Shown: piece after piece, positions 37,536 through 45,295 of the stretch
Position numbering within the stretch: the first letter of the stretch is position 1
Layout: the number at the start of each line of letters is the position of its first letter
Assembly: GCF_014698795.1 (NCBI RefSeq)
Contig: NZ_JACJTR010000008.1
Coordinates: 241,131-305,130, forward strand
Length of the DNA: 64,000 bases
Direction: 5' to 3'
Source of the DNA: Nostoc sp. FACHB-892
Lineage (GTDB): Bacteria; Cyanobacteriota; Cyanobacteriia; Cyanobacteriales; Nostocaceae
Notes under the pieces: model-generated
Databases searched by the model: none
What the model was told of the DNA's origin: nothing
Seen by the model: only the letters and a program-made list of their open reading frames with translations
Made by a program: the position numbers and the translations under genes

Positions 37536-37576
37536 ACCTTGTGATATAGTGCTGTACCCCATCTTAGTGGGAACCG

Positions 37577-38620
37577 TTATATTTTTTTCTGAGATAAATC
37601 CATCAAATTTGCCAGCTTGTAAACTACCCGCGCCCCGACATTACCATCCCACTCAGCATCACCAACTTCGCAAATATCAAAGCCAATAATTTTTCTCCCA
37701 CTATTTACTAATTCCCGGAACAGACAAAATGCTTGCTCTAATTCCAACCCACCTGGAACAGGAGTACCTGTACTGGAACAAAGTTTTGGATCTAAACCAT
37801 CTGCATCAAAGCTAATGTAAACAGACTCAGGTAAATGACTGATAATTTCTCGGCATAAATCAATCCAAGTTGTTCCAGAGTAAAGCTTTTGTTTAATGGC
37901 TGGGTCGTAATATGCAATAATGCGATCGCTAGATTGGTCAATCATTTCTATTTCGTCATGACTAATATCACGCAAAGCCACTTGCACTAGCTTAGAAATT
38001 TGCGGTATTTTCATCGCATTAAACATAATCGACGCATGAGAAAACTCAAATCCCTCATAGGCATCGCGTAAATCTGCGTGGGCATCAATGTGCAAAATGC
38101 CATAGTTTGCGTACTTAGCCGCTAAGGCTTGGAAATAACCTAACGGCGAACTGTGATCCCCACCAATCACTGCAACTCGCTTACCCTTGTTAATTGCTTC
38201 TTGACAATTTTCAAACAGCCATTGATTTACCTGTTGGCAAACTTGATTAATTTCTGCGAGGACAGATGTTAAATCTGGTGTATCTGAAAGTTGTTTACCT
38301 TGGGCTAATCGCTCAATAATTTGTGCTGCTAAGGCGCGGTAGTATGTATTTTTTTCTAAAATATCTTGGGGAATTTCTACCATGAAAATTCCCTGCTTCC
38401 AACCATCAGGGTTATCGAAATCGAATAAATCTAATTGAGTTGAAGCATCGAGAATTCGTTGTGGGCCGTTAGCTGTGCCTGCACCGTATGAAACAGTGAC
38501 TTCCCACGGCACACCAAAGACAATCAGGTTTGCAGACTCATAATCGCAAGGCAAACCTAAGAGGTTGCCATTTACTTCACCTATGCCGCTAGGATTGTAG
38601 TCTTGTAATTGATTACTCAT
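37577..38620 (-). CDS. Ureohydrolase (arginase/agmatinase family)
   Basis: A 347-residue binuclear-metal hydrolase. Metal ligands are visible: His in GGDHSSPLGYF, Asp-His-Asp in HIDAHADLRDAY, and two Asp in SFDADGLDP. The N-terminus has the family block VFGVPWEVTVSYGAGTANGP. The protein is longer than typical agmatinases because of a helical insertion around residues 85-150. The family includes agmatinase, arginase, formiminoglutamase and guanidine hydrolase, and the exact substrate cannot be fixed from sequence alone. Confidence 0.85.
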   Translation of the reverse strand: MSNQLQDYNPSGIGEVNGNLLGLPCDYESANLIVFGVPWEVTVSYGAGTANGPQRILDASTQLDLFDFDNPDGWKQGIFMVEIPQDILEKNTYYRALAAQIIERLAQGKQLSDTPDLTSVLAEINQVCQQVNQWLFENCQEAINKGKRVAVIGGDHSSPLGYFQALAAKYANYGILHIDAHADLRDAYEGFEFSHASIMFNAMKIPQISKLVQVALRDISHDEIEMIDQSSDRIIAYYDPAIKQKLYSGTTWIDLCREIISHLPESVYISFDADGLDPKLCSSTGTPVPGGLELEQAFCLFRELVNSGRKIIGFDICEVGDAEWDGNVGARVVYKLANLMDLSQKKI

Positions 38621-38874
38621 CGATTATCTTCTCGATTTACGTGGATAGACAGCACGCCGCCTAGTGGACATCTGCATTGTAATAAAAATTTTTCACAGAC
38701 GGTAAACTATAGTGCTTTTATTACTTGGTCGTAATTGCGGCGATACACCTGTTGGGCGTACTCTTGCTACTCTTTGTTTGACGAGTGGAGCGATGTCTAC
38801 GACGAGCTACGCCTACGCTCTTTTCACTCGACAATTTGAGTTAAAAAGTGGAGCGATCGCATGATTGCTCAATC
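38621..38874. repeat. Spacer with repeat unit and 21-nt insertion
   Basis: GCGAT (38790-38794) and CGC (38816-38818) flank a 21-base insert (38795-38815) beginning GTCTACGACGAGCTACGCC. Just downstream, CTCTTTTCACTCGACAATTT and GAGTTAAAAAGTGGAGCGAT match the 63-bp unit arrayed at 39636-39970, so a detached copy lies here. Confidence 0.7.
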
Positions 38875-39291
38875 TTACGACTTAGGAGACAGTTCAAAAG
38901 CCATCTGTGAACGATAAAAACAGACATCGAATTCCACGAAAAAATTCATGCGTCCTAGAAGTAATGGCACATCATCAGTAAAACTCCAAGCAAATACCAA
39001 GCGAACTGGTGCAAAACTGGCTATTTGAGCAGATAAAATTAACCCTTTTGCTTCAACTGGTGCTAAATTTCCAGCCAGTTGTACTGAGGTTGTTAGTTCT
39101 TCCCATACCGCCCCTAACTGAATACCTACACTGTAAGGTAAAACATTAATACTAGCTCCAGTATCTAATAAACTCGAAACGTTAACCACAGAATTTTTGT
39201 AGCTTAACGTCAAAGGTAATATTGGTACTGCATCAATATCCCCAAACACATCACGGCTTTCAACGAAGATAAATCCTTGTGAATTAAGCAT
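38875..39291 (-). CDS. Retropepsin-like aspartyl protease
   Basis: A 138-residue protein with the retropepsin signature LLDTGASINVLP (catalytic D43) and the later strand DVPLLLGRMNFFVEFDV. Single-domain proteases of this type work as dimers. It has no signal peptide. The start codon overlaps the end of the upstream small gene by eight bases, so the two are translationally coupled. The target is unknown. Because the partner is small and charged, a protease-regulator or protease-substrate relationship is an attractive but untested idea. Confidence 0.75.
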   Translation of the reverse strand: MLNSQGFIFVESRDVFGDIDAVPILPLTLSYKNSVVNVSSLLDTGASINVLPYSVGIQLGAVWEELTTSVQLAGNLAPVEAKGLILSAQIASFAPVRLVFAWSFTDDVPLLLGRMNFFVEFDVCFYRSQMAFELSPKS

Positions 39292-39502
39292 CGTTTACCT
39301 GTTTGTCTTGTTCTAGCAGTGCAGCTAGTTTATTAGCAGCTTCATGAGAATTATAGGGAGACCACACATGATAAGTGACTCCTGGCTGTAACGATAATGC
39401 TTCTTCTTCGGTCGCCAGTTCTTGAACTAAAAACTGCATGACCTTGAGTTTATCTGCACGAGATAGCTTGTGCAAGGTTGGGAATAAATCTGCTGCGCTC
39501 AT
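39284..39502 (-). CDS. Small partner protein of the retropepsin-like protease
   Basis: A 72-residue soluble protein starting MSAADLFPTLHKLSRADKLK, with a helical N-terminal half (KVMQFLVQELATEEEAL), a central GVTYHVWSPYNSHEA segment, and a helical tail (ANKLAALLEQDKQVNDA). Its 3' end overlaps the protease start by eight bases. The N-terminal block resembles small cyanobacterial proteins encoded next to toxins or proteases. Function unknown. Confidence 0.65.
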   Translation of the reverse strand: MSAADLFPTLHKLSRADKLKVMQFLVQELATEEEALSLQPGVTYHVWSPYNSHEAANKLAALLEQDKQVNDA

Positions 39503-39635
39503 ATCAAGTTGAAGATAACGGCTAAATACTTTTTATATTTTTACAACTACTATAAGGTGACTACAAAGTTTGTGGCGTTGGCCTAGCCCGCCGCAGGCAT
39601 CGCTATTGGTCAATTCTCAAAAAATACAATAGCGA

Positions 39636-39970
39636 TCGCCCTTTTTGCTCGACAGTTCGTGCTAAAAGGTGCAAGCTTCAAGTTCTGAGGTGGAGCGATA
39701 GCTCTTTTTACTCGACAATTGGTGTAAAAAAGTGCAAGCTTCGAGTTCAAAGGTGGAGCGATCGCTCTTTTTACTCGATAATTGGTGTAAAAAGGTGCAA
39801 GCTTCAAGTTCTTAGGTAGAGCGATGTCTACGACGGGCTACGCCTACGCCTTTTTTGCTCGACAGTTTGTGTAAAAAAGTGCAAGCTTCGAGTTCAAAGG
39901 TGGAATGCTCGCTCTTTTAACTCGACAATTCGTGTAAAAAGGTTGAATGGTGAGGCTTTGAGGTCGAGCG
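39636..39970. repeat. Tandem array of a 63-bp unit, about five copies
   Basis: Exact 63-bp copies at 39636-39698, 39699-39761 and 39762-39824, then a 21-nt insertion, a fourth copy to about 39908 and a diverged fifth to about 39970. Each has TCGCTCTTTTTACTCGACAA, GTGTAAAAAGGTGCAAGCTT and AGGTGGAGCGA; consecutive units meet to re-create GCGATCGC. The array is open on the reverse strand (21 residues per unit) but has no start site or coding character. Confidence 0.9.
39826..39846. mobile_element. 21-nt HIP1-splitting insertion inside a tandem repeat
   Basis: GCGAT (39821-39825) and CGC (39847-39849) flank exactly 21 bases beginning GTCTACGACGGGCTACGCC. The neighbouring tandem copies at 39757-39764 carry an intact GCGATCGC at the equivalent point, so the pre-insertion state is directly visible. 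Confidence 0.85.
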
Positions 39971-40131
39971 TAGACGGGCAGGAGTCTGCAATGATGTCTA
40001 CGACGAGCTACGCTAACGCACATTGCCTGAATGCAATCCTTGATACAGGGTACATTATTAATTAGGTCAATTTTTCTGCTGCGCGTTTCAGCAGCAACTC
40101 GTCGTCAGGCATCGCCTCTATAAAACCCGAA

Positions 40132-43100
40132 ATGACTAACGAAGAACTGCTGCAAATTATTGAACCAGCTGCCAAAGATAAGGTGACAAAATTAGACCTT
40201 TCTGGCAAAGGCTTAACAAGGCTGCCACCGGAAATTGGCCAACTCACCAACCTGCAATCCCTCTACCTCAGCAATAATCAACTCAGCACTCTGCCACCGG
40301 AAATTGGCCAACTCACCAACCTGGGATGGCTCGACCTGGGCAGTAATCAACTCAGCACTCTGCCACCGGAAATTGTCCAACTCACCAACCTGCAATTGCT
40401 CGGCCTCCACAATAATCAACTGAGCAGTCTGCTACCGGAAATATTCCAACTCACCAACCTGCAATACCTCGACCTCAGCAGTAATCAACTCAGCACTCTG
40501 CCACCGGAAATTGTCCAACTCACCAACCTGCAATACCTTGACCTCCGCAGTAATCAACTCAGCACTCTGCCACCAGAAATTGTCCAACTCACCAACCTGC
40601 AATCCCTCGACCTCCGCAGTAATCAACTCAGCACTCTGCCACCGGAAATTGTTCAACTCACCAACCTACAATCCCTCGACCTCCGCAGTAATCAACTCAG
40701 CACTCTGCCACCGGAAATTGCCCAACTCACCAACCTGCAATCCCTTCACCTCAGCAGTAATCAACTCAGCACTCTGCCACCGGAAATTGTCCAACTCACC
40801 AACCTGCAATCCCTCCACCTCAGCAGTAATCAACTCAGCACTCTGCCACCGGAAATTGTCCAACTCATCAACCTACAATCCCTCCATCTCAGCAGTAATC
40901 AACTCAGCACTCTGCCACCGGAAATTGTCCAACTTACCAACCTGCAATTCCTCCACCTCCGCAGTAATCAACTCAGCACTCTGCCAAGGGAAATCAGGCA
41001 ACTATCAAACCTGAAAAAGCTGGATCTTCGTAGAAATCCAGTCCCCATTCCACCAGAGATTTTGGGGTCGAAGACTTACTACGAAGATCCGGGTGATATG
41101 AATGAAATTCTCGATTTCTATTTCCGGGTGCAAGACCCAGCCGAAACAGAACCCTTCTACGAAGCAAAATTCTTGATTATTGGCGAAGGAGGAGCCGGTA
41201 AAACCTCTTTAGCCAATAAAATCAAAGACGAAAACTATAAACTCCAGCCAAAAGAGAAATCAACCCAAGGCATTGACGTGATCCGGTGGGACTTTACACT
41301 GCCCAATGGCAAAGATTTTCGCGTCAACATCTGGGATTTTGGTGGTCAAGAAATCTACCATCAAACCCATCAGTTTTTCCTCAGCAAGCGTTCTCTCTAT
41401 GCTTTAGTTGCCGACACTCGCAAAGAAAATACTGACTTTTATTGGTGGCTGAAGGTTGTCGAACTCTTGAGCGACAAGAGTCCAGTTCTCATCATCAAAA
41501 ACGAAAAACAAGACCGTCAGTGCGAAGTTGATGGAGGCCAGTTACGAGGAGAATTTAATAACCTCAAGGAAATTTTGCCAACCAATTTAGCCGATAATCG
41601 CGGTTTAGCGGAAATTAAAAAGGCTATTCAGTTCTACATCAGTAACCTTGACCACGTTGGTACACCTCTACCAAAACTCTGGGTAAGAGTCAGAAACGCC
41701 CTAGAGAACAATTCCCGAAATTACATCAGCGTTGAAGAATACTTTAACCTTTGCCGAGTCAATAATTTAACTGACCGTAAAGATATGCTGCGCTTGAGTA
41801 ACTATCTCCACGACCTGGGCGTTTGCCTCCACTTTCAAGACGATTCTGCACTCAAACACTACGTCATCCTCAAACCGGAATGGGCGACAACTGCCGTTTA
41901 CAAAGTTTTGGATAATCAAACTGTCAAGGAAAATTTAGGTCGTTTTACCAAAGACGATCTCAAAAATATTTGGAAAAGCAGCGAATATGCAGATATGCGA
42001 GATGAACTCCTGCAATTAATGATGCAGTTCAAGCTTTGCTACGAAATCCGCGATCGCCATGACAATTATATTGCACCTCAATTGCTATCTATTGAAAAAC
42101 CTGATTATACCTGGGGCGATCGCCACAACCTCATCCTGCGCTACACCTATACATTCATGCCCAAAGGCATCCTCACCCGCTTTATTGTCGAGACGCACCC
42201 TTGGATTGAACAGCAAAAACTCGTTTGGAAAAGCGGTGTTGTTCTCAACAAAGACCAAACTCGTGCTGAAATCATTGAAAACTACAATCAACGGGAAATT
42301 AAAATCCGTGTAGCCGGAAACCGTACAAAAGAATTGATGGCAGTCATTACCCATGAACTCGAAAAAATCCACAACTCTTACGAACGTTTGCAATATCAAA
42401 CTTTAGTCCCTTGTAACTGCGAGACTTGCAAAAATCTGCCCACACCTTATTCCTATTCTCTAGAGAAACTCGACAAACGCTTGAGCGATCGCCGTTACCA
42501 AATTGAGTGCGAAAACAGCTATGAAATGGTAGATGTCCGCAGGTTAATCGATGATGTTATATTCCAACCCGATAGAGCAGATGGGGAAATCAACCCCAAA
42601 GTTACACCGTTGCAAAACGAACTAGAGCAACAAAGAGAGGAATCATTAAAACATCGCCTAAAAGATAGCAATCAAAAGGAAGTGTTTATCTCCTACACTT
42701 GGCGAGATCAACAAAGTAAACCACTTGTAGAAAAAATAGAGCAAGCATTTCAAGCCAAAGGCATCAAAATTATTCGTGATACCAATGCAATTGGCTATAA
42801 AGAAAGATTTAAAGAATTCATGCAGCGTTTGAGCCGTGGTATCTGTGTAATTTTAGTAATTAGCGACCAGTACTTGAAGTCAGAGAATTGTATGTATGAA
42901 TTGGTTGAAATCGCTAAAGATAAAGACTTTTATAAACGAATATTTCCGATTATCTTAGCAGATGCCAAGATTTTTAAATCTATTGAAAGAGTTAAATATA
43001 TTAAGTATTGGGAAGAAGAGATTGAAGAATTAAATAAAGCTATGAAAGAAGTTATGGCAGATAATTTGCAGGGGATTCGAGAAGATATTGACCAATACAG

Positions 43101-43230
43101 AGAGATACGTAATATGATCGCTACACTTACCGACTTGCTCAGAGACATGAATACTCTAACTGAAGATATTCACAGCGAATCAGAATTTGAGTCATTGCTG
43201 AATGCGATCGCAGTCCGTTTAGATGAGTAA
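40132..43230 (+). CDS. LRR-Roc-COR-TIR protein (NLR-like, predicted NADase effector)
   Basis: A 1032-residue cytoplasmic protein. Residues 18-310 hold about 13 leucine-rich repeats; eleven are exact 23-residue units of the form LTNLQxLxLxSNQLSTLPPE plus IVQ. The Roc GTPase spans about 345-510: P-loop GEGGAGKTS (351-359), switch DFGGQE (402-407), and NEKQD (457-461) in place of NKxD. The COR domain follows to about 830. A TIR domain starts at residue 849 (EVFISYTWRD) and keeps the glutamate expected for NAD+ cleavage, E923, in CMYEL. A helical tail ends the protein. The plan sensor-switch-effector suggests ligand detection by LRRs, GTP-dependent activation, and NAD+ depletion or signal-nucleotide production, as in antiphage TIR systems. 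That role is inferred. Confidence 0.9.
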   Translation: MTNEELLQIIEPAAKDKVTKLDLSGKGLTRLPPEIGQLTNLQSLYLSNNQLSTLPPEIGQLTNLGWLDLGSNQLSTLPPEIVQLTNLQLLGLHNNQLSSLLPEIFQLTNLQYLDLSSNQLSTLPPEIVQLTNLQYLDLRSNQLSTLPPEIVQLTNLQSLDLRSNQLSTLPPEIVQLTNLQSLDLRSNQLSTLPPEIAQLTNLQSLHLSSNQLSTLPPEIVQLTNLQSLHLSSNQLSTLPPEIVQLINLQSLHLSSNQLSTLPPEIVQLTNLQFLHLRSNQLSTLPREIRQLSNLKKLDLRRNPVPIPPEILGSKTYYEDPGDMNEILDFYFRVQDPAETEPFYEAKFLIIGEGGAGKTSLANKIKDENYKLQPKEKSTQGIDVIRWDFTLPNGKDFRVNIWDFGGQEIYHQTHQFFLSKRSLYALVADTRKENTDFYWWLKVVELLSDKSPVLIIKNEKQDRQCEVDGGQLRGEFNNLKEILPTNLADNRGLAEIKKAIQFYISNLDHVGTPLPKLWVRVRNALENNSRNYISVEEYFNLCRVNNLTDRKDMLRLSNYLHDLGVCLHFQDDSALKHYVILKPEWATTAVYKVLDNQTVKENLGRFTKDDLKNIWKSSEYADMRDELLQLMMQFKLCYEIRDRHDNYIAPQLLSIEKPDYTWGDRHNLILRYTYTFMPKGILTRFIVETHPWIEQQKLVWKSGVVLNKDQTRAEIIENYNQREIKIRVAGNRTKELMAVITHELEKIHNSYERLQYQTLVPCNCETCKNLPTPYSYSLEKLDKRLSDRRYQIECENSYEMVDVRRLIDDVIFQPDRADGEINPKVTPLQNELEQQREESLKHRLKDSNQKEVFISYTWRDQQSKPLVEKIEQAFQAKGIKIIRDTNAIGYKERFKEFMQRLSRGICVILVISDQYLKSENCMYELVEIAKDKDFYKRIFPIILADAKIFKSIERVKYIKYWEEEIEELNKAMKEVMADNLQGIREDIDQYREIRNMIATLTDLLRDMNTLTEDIHSESEFESLLNAIAVRLDE
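40213..40999. repeat. Near-identical 69-bp LRR coding repeats
   Basis: About eleven direct copies of a 69-bp unit containing CTCAGCACTCTGCCACCGGA, CTCACCAACCTGCAATCCCT and CAGTAATCAA. Several adjacent units differ at only a few bases, far less than expected for anciently duplicated LRRs, so the array expanded or was homogenised recently. The repeats give long antisense open frames that are not genes. Confidence 0.9.
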
Positions 43231-43327
43231 AACTAGGCTATGGATGAGTGTCAAAAATAATTTCAGTTTTTTGGCAATCACCTTTAAGCAGGTTAAACTG
43301 AGCAATTGAAGTTAAGAATGGATTTAT

Positions 43328-43822
43328 ATGCGTTTACCAATTGCAATTAGTGCCATTTTAGTCGCGTCTTTGGGTTTGAGTACACCTGTAATATCTCAAC
43401 CTCCTATACAGGTAGCCCAAAAACCAGCGTCTAATAATTTTGCCTTAGAACAATTTAAAATTAATTATCGATTATGGAAACAGAAAAAAATCTCTAATTA
43501 TCGCTATGAATTTACTAGAAGTTGCAATTGTGTCCCCAAAGCCACAGAACCAGCAATTATTGAAGTACGTAACGGAGTCACAACTTCTATTACTTATAAA
43601 TCTGCTAAAATCCCGGTAGATAAAGCATTATTTCAAAAATATAAGACAATTCCTAAGCTCTTTAATATCATTAGAAATGCGTTCATTCAAAGAGCAGCAA
43701 ACGTGACTGTACAATATGACCCAATACTTGGCTATCCCACTCAAATTAGCATTGATTATGATAAACAAAGAACTGATGATACAATATTCTTTACAATTAG
43801 TAATCTGCAAAATATCGAGTAA
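43328..43822 (+). CDS. Exported DUF6174 protein
   Basis: A 164-residue protein with a signal peptide (LPIAISAILVASLGLSTPVI, cleavage near ISQ). The DUF6174 pattern is visible: W..kkISNYRYEFTRSCNCVP, then EPAIIEVRNGVTTSITYKS, and the C-terminal VQYDPILGYPTQISIDYD. The CNC pair may form a disulfide or bind metal. Periplasmic; function unknown. It lies 97 bases after the TIR gene in the same orientation, but its export signal argues against a direct functional link. Confidence 0.8.
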   Translation: MRLPIAISAILVASLGLSTPVISQPPIQVAQKPASNNFALEQFKINYRLWKQKKISNYRYEFTRSCNCVPKATEPAIIEVRNGVTTSITYKSAKIPVDKALFQKYKTIPKLFNIIRNAFIQRAANVTVQYDPILGYPTQISIDYDKQRTDDTIFFTISNLQNIE

Positions 43823-43980
43823 ATATAGCTGACGATAGTATGCATATAATAGAAAATTCCTAAGTTTTGGAAAAAGGCTTATTCAGCCATTCGATATCTA
43901 AAAGTTGGGGCAGCAAAATCAAAAATATCTAAATATAACAACCTGTCTTTAACAGGCTGGTTGAAAAGTTTTTTGCTGTG

Positions 43981-44160
43981 ATCCCTCTTTTGTCACTCTG
44001 GGGAAATAAAAATTGGGGCTAAATGATGAAACCTAGATTTAGTCGAAAGGTTAGCGATCGCAAGCTAATAGAAACCTTCCAGGAAAGCTCTACAGTTAAA
44101 ATCCTATCTGGGCAAGGGTTACAAATTATTCTCTGCCGAAAGTGACAAAAGAGGGGTGAT
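43981..44160. mobile_element. Fold-back element with CCTCTTTTGTCACT ends
   Basis: ATCCCTCTTTTGTCACT (43981-43997) is matched in inverted orientation by AGTGACAAAAGAGGGGTGAT (44141-44160). The 180-base element is non-coding and contains one GCGATCGC. The terminal repeats look like those of a DNA transposon, so this is probably a MITE. Confidence 0.65.
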
Positions 44161-44289
44161 ACCATTTCACGAAAAATCTGATACAGATGTTACCCCCGAA
44201 AGCTTTGCTGCATCTAAGTTTTTTAATTGCGTTAGCGTAGCGAGGCGTAGCCCATTGCGAGTTGTGAATCGGTATGACTTCAGGCACTT

Positions 44290-44458
44290 TTAGAGGATGT
44301 TTGAAAAGTTCTCTTGTCGGTATGAAAGATTTTAGATCCCCCTAAATCCCCCGATAAATTGGGGAACTTTGAGAGCTTTTTGCTCCCCTTAAAAAGGGGG
44401 GTTGGGGGGATCAAAAGTGCCTAAAGTCACAGCGAAATACTTTTCAAACAACCTCTTA
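44290..44458. mobile_element. MITE with TTAGAGGATGTTTGAAAAGT ends, most complete copy
   Basis: A 169-base element bounded by TTAGAGGATGTTTGAAAAGT and ACTTTTCAAACAACCTCTTA. The interior has a smaller inverted repeat (TCCCCCTAAATCCCCC and GGGGGGTTGGGGGGATC). Fragments of the same family lie at 17588-17670, 18081-18215 and 44459-44545. Confidence 0.75.
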
Positions 44459-44651
44459 GATCCCCCTTAATCCCACTTAAAGAAGGTGAACCTGAATAAA
44501 AGTCTCCTTCCTTTTTAAGGCAGATTTTAGAGGGATCTAAAACTTTAAACTGAGCCGTGAAGTTTTCTTAGGGGTGATTTATCGGATTGTCAAAAACAGC
44601 ATCATCAATTTATGGTAAATTCACCGAAACGTTGCTAAAACTTGAAATTTT

Positions 44652-45140
44652 ATGAGAAAAATTATTATTGGGGTGATGGGGCCTGGAAAAAATGCGACAG
44701 CAAATGATTTGCAAAATGCTTATACACTAGGTCAATTTATTGCTAAACAAGGATGGATTTTACTCACAGGCGGTAAAAATGTAGGTGTAATGGATACAGT
44801 CAGTAAAGGTGCAAAATCTGGTGACGGTTTAACTATTGGTATTCTTCCCAGTGATAATCAAGAGAGTATTTCCTCTTCAGTAGATATTGCTATTTTCACA
44901 GACATGGGGAATGCTAGAAATAATATTAATGTTCTCAGTAGTGATGTGGTAATTGCCTGCGGTATGGGTGCAGGAACTGCTTCAGAAATTGCCTTAGCTC
45001 TGAAAGCAAGTAAGCAAGTAATTTTGTTGACTAACGATGAAGAAAGTAAGGTTTTCTTCAAAAAGTTATCGCCAGAAAATGTTTATATTGTGGAGAGTGT
45101 GGATCAAGCGATCGCTACTGCCAAAACAATCTTATACTGA
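44652..45140 (+). CDS. SLOG/TIGR00725-like nucleotide-binding protein
   Basis: A 162-residue Rossmann-fold protein of the LOG/DprA (SLOG) superfamily. Visible blocks are IIIGVMGPGKNATANDLQNA, WILLTGGKNVGVMDTVSKGA, the nucleotide-loop region GNARNNINVLSSDVVIACGM and GAGTASEIALALKASKQVIL. It is single-domain and soluble. Related domains bind nucleotides or nucleotide-derived signals and occur in TIR-linked defence systems. It lies 1.4 kb from the TIR gene on the same strand, but MITEs and another gene intervene, so a link is speculative. Confidence 0.8.
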   Translation: MRKIIIGVMGPGKNATANDLQNAYTLGQFIAKQGWILLTGGKNVGVMDTVSKGAKSGDGLTIGILPSDNQESISSSVDIAIFTDMGNARNNINVLSSDVVIACGMGAGTASEIALALKASKQVILLTNDEESKVFFKKLSPENVYIVESVDQAIATAKTILY

Positions 45141-45295
45141 CTAGTAATTTGTAATATTTAAATCCCGTTAGTTAAGCTGATTGAATTGGCTCTCTAGAGC
45201 GCATCCAGTAATAACCCATACTTCTCTTCTTAGACTGCGTCCGAAGCGTAGCTATACCGCAGGCTTTACGATAACGCCCAGTACAAGTGCCCAAT

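Larger units (their letters stand above)
39503..40131. other. Repeat-dense region upstream of the LRR-Roc-COR-TIR gene
   Basis: No gene. It contains a 21-nt insertion at 39578-39598 (reverse orientation), the 63-bp tandem array at 39636-39970, an insertion inside that array at 39826-39846, and another at 39996-40016. The promoter and leader of the TIR gene must lie within or after this array. No Shine-Dalgarno sequence is obvious before its ATG (TATAAAACCCGAA). Confidence 0.6.
43823..44651. other. Intergenic region filled with MITE-like elements
   Basis: Holds two distinct fold-back elements (43981-44160 and 44290-44458), a partial copy of the second family (about 44459-44545) and a dispersed repeat near 44230 (GCGTTAGCGTAGCGAGGCGT). 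The last 60 bases are the leader of the SLOG-fold gene. No gene is seen. Confidence 0.65.

Noticed and set aside
39610..39807. Reverse open frame with repeats KLAPFYTN...RVKRAIAP
   Set aside because: It is the translation of the 63-bp tandem array and adjacent repeat DNA, lacking a start signal and conserved features.
39636..39970. CRISPR array
   Set aside because: The period is exactly 63 bp and the whole unit is conserved, so there are no unique spacers; no cas genes are nearby.
40213..41014. Long antisense and alternate-frame open frames over the LRR array
   Set aside because: They arise because a 69-bp repeat keeps other frames open; only the plus frame encodes a recognisable LRR-Roc-COR-TIR protein.
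40132..45140. A Thoeris-type operon formed by the TIR and SLOG genes
   Set aside because: The genes are separated by an exported DUF6174 gene and about 830 bases of mobile DNA, the SLOG protein lacks an effector domain, and the TIR protein is a large Roco fusion rather than a ThsB-like TIR.
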